Shown here piece after piece: positions 13,667 through 25,703 of a stretch of 64,000 nt of DNA. The stretch is from the NCBI GenBank assembly GCA_026182355.1, contig JAPFBL010000035.1:744001-808000 (forward strand), given 5' to 3'. Source of the DNA: Hermatobates lingyangjiaoensis. Taxonomy: Eukaryota > Arthropoda > Insecta > Hemiptera > Hermatobatidae. Under the pieces are notes generated by a model, which made no database searches, was not told where the DNA came from, and saw nothing but the letters and a program-made list of their open reading frames with translations. How positions within the stretch are numbered: the first letter of the stretch is position 1; each line of letters opens with the position of its first letter. Made by a program: the position numbers and the translations under genes.

Positions 13667-13935
13667 CCAATCCAGTGGTTAGAAAATGTTTTCAAAGCTA
13701 AACTAAAGAAGTATACACAGTACAATTGTACACTTTCAGGATCCTAAGTTTGCATAGCCATCATCAGAGGAAAGAGATAGAGAGTCTCAAATGCGCTCTT
13801 TCAGACAGCAAATCGACGTAACAGTATAAATAAGAAGAGAGGTGAGAAAGGAAGAGATAAAATCTTTTGATAACGATTAAACCAAAAGTTATGCTTTTGG
13901 TTTAACCAAAAGACTAAGACTAAGTTTATTATGCT
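13667..13935 (-). repeat. Left arm of a 1.66-kb fold-back pair
   Basis: This arm is the reverse complement of 15,085-15,330 over most of its length. Landmarks include AAGTATACACAGTA, CCATCATCAGA, GAGAGTCTCAAATGCGCTCT and the segment from CAGACAGCAAATCGACG to AGAAGAGAGG. It carries a small extra inverted segment near 13,885-13,910, where AACCAAAAG faces CTTTTGGTT. On the minus strand, CCTCTGATGATGG followed by CTTAGGATCC resembles a decayed hammerhead core with a CCU/AGG stem I. Confidence 0.8.
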
Positions 13936-15084
13936 ATTATAAACATCCATACTTATATTTTTATAAATAATTTTTTTCTTTGATTTAACGCTTAATGTGA
14001 ATAACAGAAGACGAAAAGACTGTTGGATGACAAAGATCACGAAAAGAAATTTGAATATGAATAAAAACCCAAGACTTATTTATTTCAGGCTTATGTAGCA
14101 ATCTATGTGACACTCACATTAGTTATATACTTTATTAAAATACTTCATCATAACAGCAAAGCCGGACCAACCACTTGATATATAAATATGAACAGATATC
14201 AATAACCAATGAATTTCATTTTTATACTTGATGGTTATGCGTACTTAAACGGAACAACGGGAACAACGGATGAGTACTGTTAAGTGAAGAGAATATTTTT
14301 TGTTACCCTTTTTTATTAGATTTGAACATAGTATATTTGAACGTATAACAGAAATAGAAAGGGGAGAGGTTAAAGTCTGACTTTTGTCAGACCCACCAGA
14401 GCTCTGGTTATAATAAAATCCCACTACACCCAAAGATGTTAGATGTAAGCATACTAGCAATTGTTTCAAAGTCGACTTCTGTTTATTCTTTTTATATAAA
14501 TAAAATAAAATTATCTGTTATTACTAGCAAATGTTTCAGATGTAAAAAACGTAACTGACCAGTTCTAAATGGGAATGATTTTCCTTAACTCGGGAGGACA
14601 ATCGACAATAATGCAACAAAAATATCAGATTGGATAAGAATTCGTTCAGGTTTTTTAAGAATGCCATTTTGACTGTTAAGGAGAGGCTGAAGCGACAATT
14701 GCTCTCCAGGGAGTCGTGTTTCAATAATCTTCAACTAACAATCCAGATATAAAAGGTTTCGCATCAACTGCTCACAAAATTCACTTTCCCACGAAAATAT
14801 ATCAATAATGAACTGTAACTAATTCAAACGCTTGTTTATGAGTTTTTTTTGTAATTGGTTACTGAATAAACACATACAAATATATTTGTAAAAATTATCT
14901 ATTATTTCCGAACTAAAGAGTAATATTTTGAGAAAAATCTATATATATAGGCATTCTCCTTTCATTTTCGTGTTTGTTTAAGGACACAAAACAACTAGTA
15001 TAAATATGAAATTCACCGGTTGTTGATATCTATTTACATATATCTATATGAATATGTAAATATGTTATCTTTAAAAATAGCATA
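13936..15084. other. Spacer between fold-back arms
   Basis: About 1.15 kb of AT-rich sequence separates the two arms. Minus-strand frames at 14,245-14,469 and 14,536-14,724 show no transposase or reverse transcriptase motif. The spacer may be unrelated DNA between two independently inserted terminal repeats. Confidence 0.45.
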
Positions 15085-15330
15085 ATCAACTTAGTCTCAA
15101 GTTTTTGGTTTAACCGTTATCAAAAGATTTTATCTTTCCTTTCTCACCTCTCTTCTTATTTATACTGTTACGTCGATTTGCTGTCTGAAAGAGCGCATTT
15201 GAGACTCTCTATCTCCTTCTTCTGATGATGGCTAAGCAAACTTAGGACCCTGGAAGTGTACAATTATACTGTGTATACTTATTTAGTTTACCTTTGAAAA
15301 CATTTGCAAACCATTGGATTGAATTTTAAG
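15085..15330 (+). repeat. Right arm of the fold-back pair
   Basis: It mirrors 13,667-13,935 with scattered mismatches. On the plus strand TTCTGATGATGGCTAAGC precedes CTTAGGACCCTGG, the hammerhead-like block of this family. A third, more diverged member lies at about 18,140-18,310. Confidence 0.8.
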
Positions 15331-15431
15331 ACAAAATGTATATTTGATACGTAATTTGAAACCAGCTTTTGTCTTTGGTGAGCTATACTCTTTGTTCATT
15401 CTCTTTATTTTTGTCGAAGTATAAAAATAAA

Positions 15432-15480
15432 AATCTGGAGTGGCCTACACTCAAATTTACTATATAAGTAAAAGTAACTA
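15432..15480 (-). repeat. Dispersed repeat, copy 1 of 3
   Basis: On the minus strand this reads TTACTTATATAGTAAA, then GAGTGTAGGCCACTCCAG and a T-rich tail. Copies on the plus strand are at 49,664-49,712 and 51,131-51,175. The block contains a small hairpin (GAGTG / CACTC). Confidence 0.65.
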
Positions 15481-17617
15481 ACTAATTAAAAAGTTACTCA
15501 TTTAGACTTTCTTTTTATGTTAATGGGGCTATCTAAGTGGTGTGATATTTTAATGTAATATTAAACACTATGGTAGATATTATGAAACTTGAAATAATTT
15601 ATTTCATCTACTTATTAAAGCAACAGTGGTTATTTAAAGTACCCAGTGGATAATCCTACTGCATAAGTCTTCAGTAGTCACAGTTTTATTGAATTGATAT
15701 ATTCTTAGATGAATATATCAATTTATTAGTGAAAATTGATTAAATTCAAGAGCATATTACAAAAAGGCTCTTCATATCCATGTAGCATGCTAGAGTGACT
15801 CATTTAATAATTAAAGAGTGTTCTATTTGGTTAATGAAATTTTTTTTTATTTTATAATTGCGAGAAGAGCTGTACATATAGTACTGAACAAAATGTAAAG
15901 TACTTCTATCATGATTTGGATTGACCTAAAAACTACATAGTGTCATCTTAACCATGTATATTTGTTAGGCAAATTTCACAATTTTATGTGGTCAGAAAAT
16001 TTTATGTTTTGACACATAGCGTGGTCAGAAACTTTACATACCCGCCTACATACTCGGACATAAAAAAAAAGAAAAAAAAAGGTAAAATTCATTCTGGAGG
16101 CTACAAACTTAGAAATTGTTCAATCAATTCGATCTTCACTACTATAATTTACTAAAGTTAAACTTATAGTAAAGTTAATACATTGTCTTTTAATCGAATT
16201 ATCTATAGATCAAATAATTTTTTGAAGCAATATGAAAAGTTTTTTATATCTTAAAATTCAATAATAATTATTAATTTTTAATTTCTTTTAGTTATAAAAA
16301 TATAAAATTTATTTTAAATGAAGGACGCTATCAGTTTATATAAATTTTGAATATAAAGAAGTATATTCAAAGTTCTTTGTTGCACTAAACTTCTTGCACT
16401 GAGCTTGAATTAGTGGAAGAAAAAAAACTCAGTGATATATTTGATTTAGAATAAAACAACAGAATAGTGTTTTATACAGTTTCTGCTTGAAATGCCATGA
16501 GACTTATATTTGTCTCTTATTAATTAAGAAGCAATTGTGAAGGTATAGTGGGGGTAGTTTTCCCAGTAGAATAAATACAAGTGAACTTTTGGACCCTATA
16601 GTTGGATGCATGTCTGAACACGTCAGTCTCGTTCGCGCATCGCCCGACAGAAGAGAACAAAATTATATCTCATCTTCCTAAGGTACACCTTATATTTTAT
16701 AGTTTATAGATCATGTTCTGTATACTTTTTTCATCATTTTCTTTATATATACTTTTGCATGCATTATATAGAATATTTTATGCACTATACTTGTTTTAGA
16801 ATTTAAATTGAAGTTATTTTACTCCTTTCTGATCCACCAAAATCAAAGTCTTAGTACATGTGAATTTTAAGTTTAATATTTAGAATTTATTATGTCAATC
16901 TAGAATCATTTCGTTTCAATAATTAAATAAAATTCATTAATATGAAATTAAGAATACGTAATTAAATTTTTTTGTCCAGTTGTTTTACATAAAATTTTAC
17001 TGAACAGTTATCTGTAAAATAACGTGCTTTAAAAGGATATCTCATAGTTAGGTTTCATAAATTACGAAAGTTAACAATGTTAATGATAACAATCTAAATG
17101 CTACAATAAAATCAATAAAATTTTATTTAGGAATACCATATGTGGCACGCAGAAAGCATATGTATAATAAAAGACTTGTTGATGCAAAAATTACATGATA
17201 ATTGATTACAACTTTGACCTATACTGTATGGTGTGTTTACCAGACCAGCTTTAGGTATTGTCCTTTTTCTTTACAAACGTGAATTCTTTAAGAGTTGCTC
17301 CTGAAGACAAACAAACAGTGTTTGAAACCATTATGGCTTAATCAAACACAGATACAACTTAATACACTGTTGTATTAAGACATTATTTTAAGTCTTATAT
17401 TAATAATATAAATTAATTATTACTTAAAAGTAATTCTTATTTCATTTATATATATCTTTTTTATAAGATACATTCATTTACTGTGAAACTAAAACCAGTT
17501 AAACAGAGTAAAAGAACATTAAATAAAAGATACCAAAGACTAGATAATAGGAAATACCAAGTGCGTTTGACTATTTTCAGCAGTGAATAATAAAAGTAAA
17601 CAAGGGAGAGTACTGAC
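15481..17617. other. AT-rich stretch downstream of the ZP-N exon
   Basis: If the minus-strand ZP gene is real, this is intron between the ZP-N exon and the next exon. No continuation exon was found. A small CpG-containing patch at 16,600-16,660 has no convincing splice sites. A CTGAAGA ... TTTGAAACC block at 17,305-17,335 is another decayed hammerhead-like relic. Confidence 0.4.
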
Positions 17618-17865
17618 GTTTCGCTTGAGGACTCCGCACCGATTGAAGTCAGTAATGTGCAGCAGGTATGACTGCCTCGTGGGGTCGGTGATGTCTGGAT
17701 TAATGCGACAAGCAGGATGTGAATGAGGGTCTACTCCCCGGTCATCGGCAAACAAAGGGTCTCCTCTAAAGCCCTCCGGACGCTTGAGCCTGGCTGACAT
17801 TGAGTCGCCGTTCCTGGAAGTCTTGGTGCCGGTGTCTCCTCCAAACGTGCACTCTATGTCTGATA
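17618..17865 (-). CDS. ZP-N domain exon of a ZP-domain protein
   Basis: This 248-nt minus-strand exon has a good acceptor (CTGTTGCAG|TATCAG) and a usable donor (CGAAAC|GTCAGT). It enters in phase 1, taking one base from the previous exon, and leaves in phase 0. It encodes about 82 residues. Visible landmarks are SDIECTFGG, a central RLKRPEGFRGDPLFADD, a conserved Cys in HPACRI, and YLLHITDFNRCGVLKRN. This order (Cys, then PEGF-G, Cys, aliphatic strand, F-x-x-CGV) is that of the ZP-N half of zona pellucida domains, as found in arthropod cuticle and apical extracellular-matrix proteins. Such proteins are secreted or membrane-anchored and polymerise through ZP-N. The ZP-C half, furin site and transmembrane segment are not in this exon. 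Composition is clearly coding compared with the flanks. I cannot assign an orthologue. Confidence 0.8.
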
Positions 17866-18139
17866 CTGCAACAGATTCACACTGCATTATATTCACATCG
17901 CCAAACCAACACAGATGTAACACATTATAATAGCTAAACATGCATGTAGTGCTTAGGCGTATCATCTATAATGTATGCAGGTACAAGACACATCTGTAAA
18001 ACTAAGGGAGAACTGAAGTCATTAAAACACAAACGGTATTTACAAAGATTAACTTTTACATTTTTATTATATAAGTCCTCAAAAGTAAGTAAATAAGCCC
18101 AAACAATATGAATACATGATTATAGGCTCAAATATTACG

Positions 18140-18310
18140 TTTTGCATCATCAGAAGGTACGCAGAGAGAAAGCACAGACGTCACTATACCACCTCACTTT
18201 GTTTTCTTCTGATGACGGTTAAACCAAACATATGAAACTGTAAGTAATAAAAGTGAGTCGATCCTAGTGTGTGTACTATTTTAGTTTACTTTCAAGAACG
18301 TTTTGAGCAT
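18140..18310 (+). repeat. Diverged member of the 13.7/15.2-kb repeat family
   Basis: It shares TTCTGATGACGGTTAAACCAAA, GATCCTAGTGTGTGTAC, the segment TTTTAGTTTAC and AACGTTTTGAGCATT with those arms. An opposing CATCATCAGA at 18,147-18,156 suggests a collapsed head-to-head pair. Confidence 0.55.
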
Positions 18311-18336
18311 TTTTGATCAATTTTACTTTCATTAGA

Positions 18337-18341
<5 letters not shown>

Positions 18342-18420
<79 letters not shown>

Positions 18421-18432
18421 TATATATATTTA
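18342..18432. repeat. Interrupted (TA)n microsatellite
   Basis: About 90 bp of TA repeats with small TATTAT and TAAATA interruptions, directly following the terminal-repeat fragment. Confidence 0.9.
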
Positions 18433-18908
18433 AACTTTGGTAACAATTCTTCCTTAACACATGCATAGCACTAAATGACACTAATTTTCATTGAAAATGA
18501 CACTAAAATTAGGTGATACACAATAGCAAATATACAATAAAGTATATTTGCTATAGTCAGAATGATCAGGATGTCAATAACTTCTTCGGTGAATTACTTC
18601 GTATATTATATATTCAAGTGAAGACTGTGGGGGTTGTTTTTTTCCAAGTTTAAGATGAGCTGGTCATTAATCCTGTGGGGTGACACTAGAAGCAATCAAT
18701 GTTTGAGAACCCTTGGTTAGATCAAACTATATTAAACATTGATTTGATAATAAGGTAAATTGCTAAGTTTGTTATATCATATATATCTACGCCAACACAT
18801 ATTTTGTATTACCCGTTTTGGTTGTTTCTCCTATGTAATCTAACATAATCTAATATAAAGTTGTCTCATCCTTTTTTGTTGTTTGCTTTTTATCAAAGAG
18901 TTTGTTAA

Positions 18909-18909
<1 letters not shown>

Positions 18910-18958
<49 letters not shown>
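18910..18958. repeat. (AT)n microsatellite
   Basis: About 49 bp of pure AT/TA. It creates meaningless YIYIYI open frames on both strands (18,840-19,080). Confidence 0.95.
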
Positions 18959-18960
<2 letters not shown>

Positions 18961-20448
18961 CTAAAAATAAGGCCATATTTGACTGAAACTTGCTTCTTTA
19001 TAAGTCTCTCCAGTTTTCTAAATAACGATCTAGTTACTACATCCACAGTGTATAATAAAATTGATGGGGACTGTAATTAATGTATTAATTAATAATTAAT
19101 TGTAATTATGGGGACTGCGAAACCCAAAAACACTCATACATTGTAAAACTACGACTACTTTCTAGGAGACTCACTATGCAACTGATATCTGGAGCTTCAA
19201 TAAAACACACAGGGCAAGTCCATCATGCTAAGCTAACCAACGAAGCGTTTTGAGAAGGCTCAAAAAAAATAAAAAATGAACGAGACCAATATAAACTTAA
19301 ATTAACTGAGGCAATAATTATACAGAAAAAGAAGCCATACATTAATATACAATTAGAAAACAGTGGCAAAGTTTTAAAATTGTTTAAATCAACTACCCAA
19401 TTAGGACCTCAACAGGTAGCACAACGGCACTGTAGGTCACTCACCCCACCGATCAGGAAAACAATTTAATCCCCCAACCCCCTCAACACCATTCGCTTTT
19501 CTTATTTAAGCAATTATCTGTTTTACAAATTCATTTACATTTTGATAATGGCTGAAATCAGCAGAAACAGGTACTCATTCAACTCATTTAACATGTCGAT
19601 TGGAAATTTATTATATTCTGCAGTACATAACAATTACAAATTTTGTTCTTTACTAGTTTTATTAAAATATTTTCTTCTGTCAAATGTATATATTGTATTC
19701 ATTGATACTTTTAAAATCAGAAAAGAACAGTAGAAGTGTAAATGTTACTTAGCAAGTTTTATACTTCTTCTTTCCTTTCATATGATCTCATAATGTTTTA
19801 CATCTTGCAATAGTCATTGCTTCCAACACTTAAAAGCATGTATGGTAAGTGCTGTTGTAGATGTGGAAACAGTGTTGTATTTGAGACCCATTTTTGTTAT
19901 GGACAAGGCACATTATCAGACTGAGGCCAAAATCATAATATTAGTAAGAACTATTTTAGGTTTTATTTGATACCTAACTTTTACAAGTTTTGGGTCACTT
20001 GAAATTTATTTTAGACAGATAAATCTACAATATAAGAAACACATACCAGTTATACTGGAATTAAATAAAAATCATTTTAATTATTATTTTTTACAATTTT
20101 ATTATTATTTATTCAGTTCAACCCTGGGGAGGCTACTATACATTTTTTTCCCGAAATACAAAAATATCATTCTGCTAGGCTTAATAATATCTAAAAATAA
20201 CTTCTACATATTATCATAGCAAGTTGTTAGTGCTCTGTTGTGTTACTATTATGAGTCACCGCCTTGACTTCCTGTGAAACCCTACCTTCACTCCTTGATG
20301 ACGACAATTGCTGAAATATAGAAAGTGTGAGTTATGTCTGCTTCCCTCTTTGTGTTACTTTCGCTACAATTTTTATCTTAAGTTCTATGAACCGTGTCTA
20401 CTTTTGTATAATTTAAAGTTTTAAAGTCCGTGTGGACCGTTTCTTCAA

Positions 20449-20481
<33 letters not shown>

Positions 20482-22380
20482 CTACTTATTTACTAAGCAA
20501 ATAGGCAGTTGTTAAGAAGGACGAATCATTTCCATCTTTTCTTGATTCAGGCTGCAAGGGATAGTGGGATATCTCAGAAGGTAGAATGAAGTTTTCGATA
20601 AAAGATTGAAGGATAGCCCTGTCCTAAAAATGTTCATTTTAGTTTTTTTGGGTTGAAACTACTGTCTTGGAATTTTTGAAAATTTAAAGCACTCGATAAA
20701 CAAAGATATAAATATAGCCTTTTAAAACAAGGAGGATGACAACTATTGTTATGTAGGTACTTCTGTGCTTAAAATGACTGTTTTTAAGTGAACTGAAGTG
20801 GAGCAGTAAAGATTGTCCGTCATAATAAAAAACAGGTCTCTTTTAAATATTGCTGGTGAAAGTGATCGAGGAACGCAAATTTTAGAAGAACATCATTTCG
20901 TTCTCTTAGCATGACTAAGAGAATTGGGAGAGTTATGAAAAAAACAGATTCAGGTTGAGATGTTTTCAATAACAAATAGCTGTTGGTATAAAAAATAGGT
21001 GTTCATTAAAGTTTGACGAAGTTATGGTTGAGTCAGCCAAATTTAGGACTGACTCAGAATGTAGAATCATTAGAGGCCATACCATATATTCCATTAAGGA
21101 ATCAATGTCAGAGTTGCAACTTTCTAGTTGACACTCAATCCTTCCCTCAAAAAATGTAGACGAAATTAAGGATGATGAAGAGATGAAAACTGAAGACGAG
21201 AGGACTGAAGTGAATCCATCAATTCATTGTTTGACTCTGTTGATGATGAGCTACTTGTTCCAATGATCTTATTCCCATTTCTGAATATCACGCCGTTCAA
21301 ATGTCACTCTGACAATAGTCAGTTATTTTAGTTAAAGGATCTTAGTATCATAGCTTCATTCCTTAATATCGTTTAGACCCTGGAGTTTATTTCACTAATA
21401 AAAACGTTAACCAAAATGATAGATATTAAAAGGCTTATCAAATGTATTTTGCTTTAGAAAAGTTCCGTTAGATCAGTTATTATTATAGTTATTATTATTT
21501 TATACTGTTAATTTTTAAAATGTATAGATAACGTTCAGAAATAAATTAGAGTTTCCATATAATAGAAAAATTTTTTGGTCGAACCGTTATCATGGGAGTA
21601 ACATTATTAAATGAAAAGTACCTTGAAAAATTTCTTTTGAAAAACATATTATAATCAAATGTTTTATCAGATAGTACTCTTTAAATTTTAATTTAGATTC
21701 ACTGTGTGTTATTTACTCATAGTGGGAACTGGGAAACAGTAGTTTCTTTCTAAAAAAATAACTTTCTCCCATACGAATAAGTTTTATAAGAAAAACACAT
21801 TTCAAAGAGTTAGTGTTCTTTTTTTAGATTACATCTCATTATTGAAAAGATTAGAAACGGAAAGCACCAAGTTTACCTAACCTTGGTAAATATACGCCTG
21901 TCACTTTTGAGATGTAACAAATGAAACCCAGAAAAACACTAACTGTTTAACTTCAGTGAATTTGTAAAGCTTGTAAAGTTAGTTTATACGTAACATCTAT
22001 TTTTTTGTTGACTAGATTCTAAATAAATTAATTTTTCTATTTTGAAAATTACAAATTTAATCAGAGTTGAAGTGGCTGCTGAAGATAGTAGTGTTTAAAA
22101 TATTTCAACTTGATTATGATGGCGAAAACCAATTGAAACAACAAAAATCAAAGGTAAGTGCCAATAAGGACTTGACTGAAGAGGTCCTTAGGGATTCTCA
22201 AGAACAGTGCGAGCACTACATGCTCATGTACAAGAGCCGTGGTGCTTGTTATAGAATGTCTTGAAAAGTGTAGAAGTGTTTTTATTGTTTAGGTCAGTAG
22301 GTCTGACGACCTTCGACTCAATTGACCTTGAAGGAAACTTGTACAAAGAAACTTTGTAATTGACTTAGAGGGAGGACACT
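18959..22380. other. AT-rich stretch without a recognised gene
   Basis: It includes a (TA)n run at 20,452-20,480 and a hammerhead-like relic at about 20,292-20,340, where TCACTCCTTGATGACG and GCTGAAATATAG are followed by AAGTGTGAG. The segment 20,520-21,290 is slightly richer in GA and contains short stretches that translate to acidic residues, but every frame is broken. I cannot name it. Confidence 0.4.
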
Positions 22381-22660
22381 TTGGGGAAGAACTGGCCAGA
22401 CACAATTAGAGTGAAGGCAAGTGCAGTAATGTGTTGGGCACGAGGCGGACATGAGAGGCTTAACGGTGCGCAAGCCTTGTTGTTTAGCGGTTCACTTGCC
22501 CTGTTAGTCCGACGCCGTTACCCTGCACACACCAATCGGTCAGACCTACATCACACTACTGACACACTCACCTTGCGAGCTCCCGTCAACCCTCACTGCT
22601 TCCGGAGCCGCGCACCAAAACCATTAGGTATTCCAGCCCGACCAACGAATTAATGTATCT
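22381..22660 (-). other. GC-rich island with strong minus-strand splice donor
   Basis: A CpG-rich patch stands out from AT-rich flanks. On the minus strand GAGCTCGCAAG|GTGAGTGTG (donor near 22,577) is close to the consensus 5' splice site. The segment just upstream is open for only about 17 codons in the phase that would fit the ZP-N exon, after an in-frame stop and with no start codon. That suggests an untranslated alternative first exon or promoter, or nothing. The plus-strand 90-codon frame over the same patch has no recognisable domain. Confidence 0.3.
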
Positions 22661-22918
22661 TGGATATGCCCTTTGAATACACTCACTTTTATTAATCTTC
22701 ACACAGTCAGACCAGCAGTGTGAGGATTTCCTAATTGACACTATTTAAGTTATGGTCCAGATACATTCCTCATTTGATTCTACGTCGCATGACTTCCATT
22801 TTTTTTTACCCAAGTTCATTAAACTACAATCTTTAATGACTATGTAAAACCTTGAGTTTGATGTCTTTACGCCTTTGATAGATGAACAAAGAATTTTCCA
22901 TTTTCATATAAAATACTC

Positions 22919-23203
22919 ATGGTGGAGACTAAGATTTACAACTTGAATAATCAATACTACAGTAGGAGCACCATTACTCTTTGAGAAATGAGGCAGACGA
23001 GACTTCACATCTGCTTTATAAATTATTTATGGTCAAGACTAAAATTGGAACCTCGAACCTGCCATACAATGGCAAGCACGCTACCACTTTTCTAGAGACA
23101 CTCTAAACAAAACTTGTGGTTTTTCGTATTATAATTATGGTCAAGACGAAGATTTCAATCTAAAATGTTCAATATTACGGCAAGAAAACTAAATCATTCT
23201 GTC
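22919..23203 (-). repeat. Three tandem tRNA-like (SINE-type) units
   Basis: Three diverged units at about 22,919-22,989, 23,028-23,098 and 23,136-23,203 are spaced about 109 bp apart. The middle one is clearest on the minus strand. TAGCGTGCTTGCC (23,071-23,083) resembles an A box, and GGTTCGAGGTTCC (23,047-23,059) closely matches a polymerase III B box; they are followed by the shared tail AATTTTAGTCTTGACC. The outer units share the tail but have decayed boxes. This looks like a tandemly duplicated tRNA-derived SINE head rather than functional tRNAs. Confidence 0.55.
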
Positions 23204-24750
23204 GGTGTAAACAAGACATTGCATTTCAATTGTATATCATTGCATTTCAATTTAACTATACGATAGTTAAACATGCAAGCCTTCATATATATGCTATGTT
23301 AGGTTGCAGTGGCACTCTCATAAGTGAAGAACACACATAGGCCGAGGATTGGCCTTTTGTGATACCACACAATGAACATTCTACATTGGGAGTCCTAAAG
23401 TATGCCTACCTCAAGTGAATTTGGAGAAGGTATCATTAACTAGTACCTGGCATCCTATAGAATCAAGACCAACATCATAACGTCCTCTCCAAGGGATGAT
23501 TTTCTCAGATTCTTTCATCTCCTGTATGAATAAATCGAACGCTAGAGTCGGTGTCGATACCCAGATCTACCATTCCGGAGACAAGATGTAGCTACTTGGC
23601 TTCCCTAGCCCCACCTTCACATATAAGGAATGTTTTTATTGGCAGAGGACTATGTCCTCTGTTTATGCCAAAACACATTTTTATTAAGATTGCAGAATTT
23701 TTCAAATGAATAAATTAAGGCTCGAATACATAATAATTTTTTTATACAATGCAAGTAAAAGCTATGTAAAGGAGGCTTACGGAGAAATAAGAGTTAATTA
23801 CATACAATGTTAGTACAAAGGGCTAACCTATGGTTACGTTCAATAGCAATTTACAGGAAGATTAAATGTGAATCTCCTAAAACATGAATGACGCAAAGTC
23901 AGTAACATTCTAAACAAATATAAATCTTTATTATGTATATGTACAAAAATAAACTTAAGAAACAATTTAGAACGCATATTTAAAAATTATGAACACATAT
24001 TCAGTTTCCAATTTTAGGTATTACCATCATAATTAGTAAGAACAAAAAGTGCACCATATACACGTTAGATCTAAAAAATGATATTAAAGAGTATTTTTAG
24101 GAAGAAGGGAAAGATGAAAACTTGGAGTGACCTCACGGAACTTTGTTAAAAGTAAATAAAATATCAAACTCGCTGAAAATAAATTGAGCTTTGGTTTTCT
24201 TATTTATATTGCGTTATTGTAATGAAAACATTTTATGAAATCATCTGGTAAAGTATTGTTAAACCCAAAGATAGAGTAATGACTTCCTCTGTTTTTATCG
24301 GTTATATCGTTTTTATCAGTTATAAGGAACTAGCAATCATTGAAAATTGCAATCTAGAAAAACCTGATATATTTTGTTATTATAGAACTTAGAGTCTAAT
24401 TAAATGATAATTAAAACCAGTAGAAGTGTGTGATATTTATTGAAGGACAGTTCATTAAAAACTTAAAATCCAGAGTTTAGTTTAGAAAAGTGAAGGCTAT
24501 GAGTATAGCGCACCGATGAGATTCTGGCCCCCAGCTAAGTAACAGTAAAACATACCAAATAGATGTAGATTTCAAGTTTATTTTAACTGATAATCTTGAT
24601 GTAGTCATACTAAAACAAATGGGATCATTAAATTAATGGTAGATATATTAAAATAAAAGCTCATTTGATGGTCTACAAGTTTGCTATTATTTCCTTATTG
24701 CAAAATTAAGGGCTGGCCACTTCAGATTTTTAATTTTTTCTGGAGAAGGT
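23204..24750. other. AT-rich stretch without a recognised gene
   Basis: A moderately GC-rich patch at 23,390-23,620 shows no domain or convincing splice pair. Otherwise I see nothing. Confidence 0.4.
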
Positions 24751-24960
24751 ATTTTTCATAGACAGTAGTGAGAATATTTGACTAAGAAAATGAAATTTAC
24801 ATTACATTATTTAAAGGATCAACAATCGACTAGACTAGTCGAAGGTTTTGTCCGGTTAAGATTGTTGTTCCTTTAAATAATGTAAAATTAATTTTCTTAG
24901 TCAAAAAATTCTTACTTCTGCCTATGAAAAAGGGTTTAAAATAAAACCAAAACGTCGGCA
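24751..24960 (+). repeat. Fold-back element with hammerhead-like end
   Basis: The left arm (24,751-24,826) and right arm (24,861-24,932) are inverted copies sharing TTTTCATAGACAG, GACTAAGAAAATGAA and CATTATTTAAAGGA. The right end continues into GCCTATGAAAAAGGG, AAAACCAAAACGTC|GGC (24,920-24,959). This has the shape of a hammerhead with a GCC/GGC stem I, but the CUGANGA core is altered. The same family occurs at 30.6-30.8, 33.3 and 34.3 kb. Confidence 0.7.
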
Positions 24961-25416
24961 ATGAGAGTTTGATTTTTGAACGTAGAAAATTTGACCGAAT
25001 CCCGATTAGATAACATATATATATATATATTTGTTATATTCACGTATCACGATTTTGACAAAGTGTTAGACCAGAAGATGACCTACGATGGTCGAAAGCT
25101 TGTCTGTTTTCGAACATGTGAGTATTTCTCTTACATTGAACATGTAAGTCGTTTTTCTACATGCTTTCTTAATAGTTTTGTTTGTCACGTTTGACATGTC
25201 TCTGGCCTATTTTATATGGAAATTACCTCCAGTATATCGAAAGTTAGTAAGAAAAATCGAGGCTATCAGCAGAAAAGTCGTAAATGCAGAAGCTGCTGCA
25301 CATTTTAAATCCATTTGATTACAAGAAGACCTGCTACCCACTTATACTAATATATATACTATCAACAAAAAAAGATCCAAAAGAACAACAAATGTTTCAA
25401 ACTATAGACACGGAGT

Positions 25417-25541
25417 AAAGATCCTACACACTTAGTGTCTCTAATTTTTGGTTCAACCATCATCAGGAGAGTAGAGATAGAGACACTAAGTCTCTAATTT
25501 GAACTGAAAATTAGAGACTGTAAGTGTGTTCGGATCTTTAC
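25417..25541. repeat. Short fold-back element
   Basis: The left arm (25,417-25,457) is GTAAAGATC, then ACACACTTAGTGTCTCTAAT; the right arm (25,500-25,541) is its diverged reverse complement. On the minus strand of the loop, CTCTCCTGATGATGG..GAACC is followed by AAAATTAGAG. This gives a CUCU/AGAG stem I and an intact CUGAUGA, but AAAA in place of GAAA, so it is a decayed hammerhead-like motif. It abuts the PLE at 25.55 kb. Confidence 0.65.
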
Positions 25542-25562
25542 TTTGTATATATATATATATAT

Positions 25563-25703
25563 ATGTTTTATTAAAAGTAATGCCCAATTTAACTTTTACA
25601 CTTTTTCTTATCCGTTTTTCAAGTGTTCTCATACTTGACTTCCATGGTTCTGGAACTAAAAACATAAGTTCACCAAAATTTTTATTACTATACACCGACA
25701 TGT
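25563..25703 (-). repeat. PLE 5' terminal repeat, inverted
   Basis: The sequence reads TTTTATTAAAAGTAATGCCC ... ACTATACACCGACATGTT, the reverse complement of the 3' flank. The match stops at GACATGTT, which is where the hammerhead-like core would begin on the minus strand; reverse-transcriptase coding sequence continues instead. Confidence 0.8.

Noticed and set aside
17540..17965. The whole 141-codon minus-strand frame as a single protein
   Set aside because: Only 17,618-17,865 looks conserved and it is bounded by splice sites. The flanking residues are intron translated by chance.
18840..19080. Open frames with YIYIYI runs on both strands
   Set aside because: Generated by the AT microsatellite at 18,910-18,958.
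22381..22653. 90-codon plus-strand frame as a gene
   Set aside because: It lies in a GC-rich island where stops are rare, and no domain is visible. The better signal is a minus-strand splice donor.
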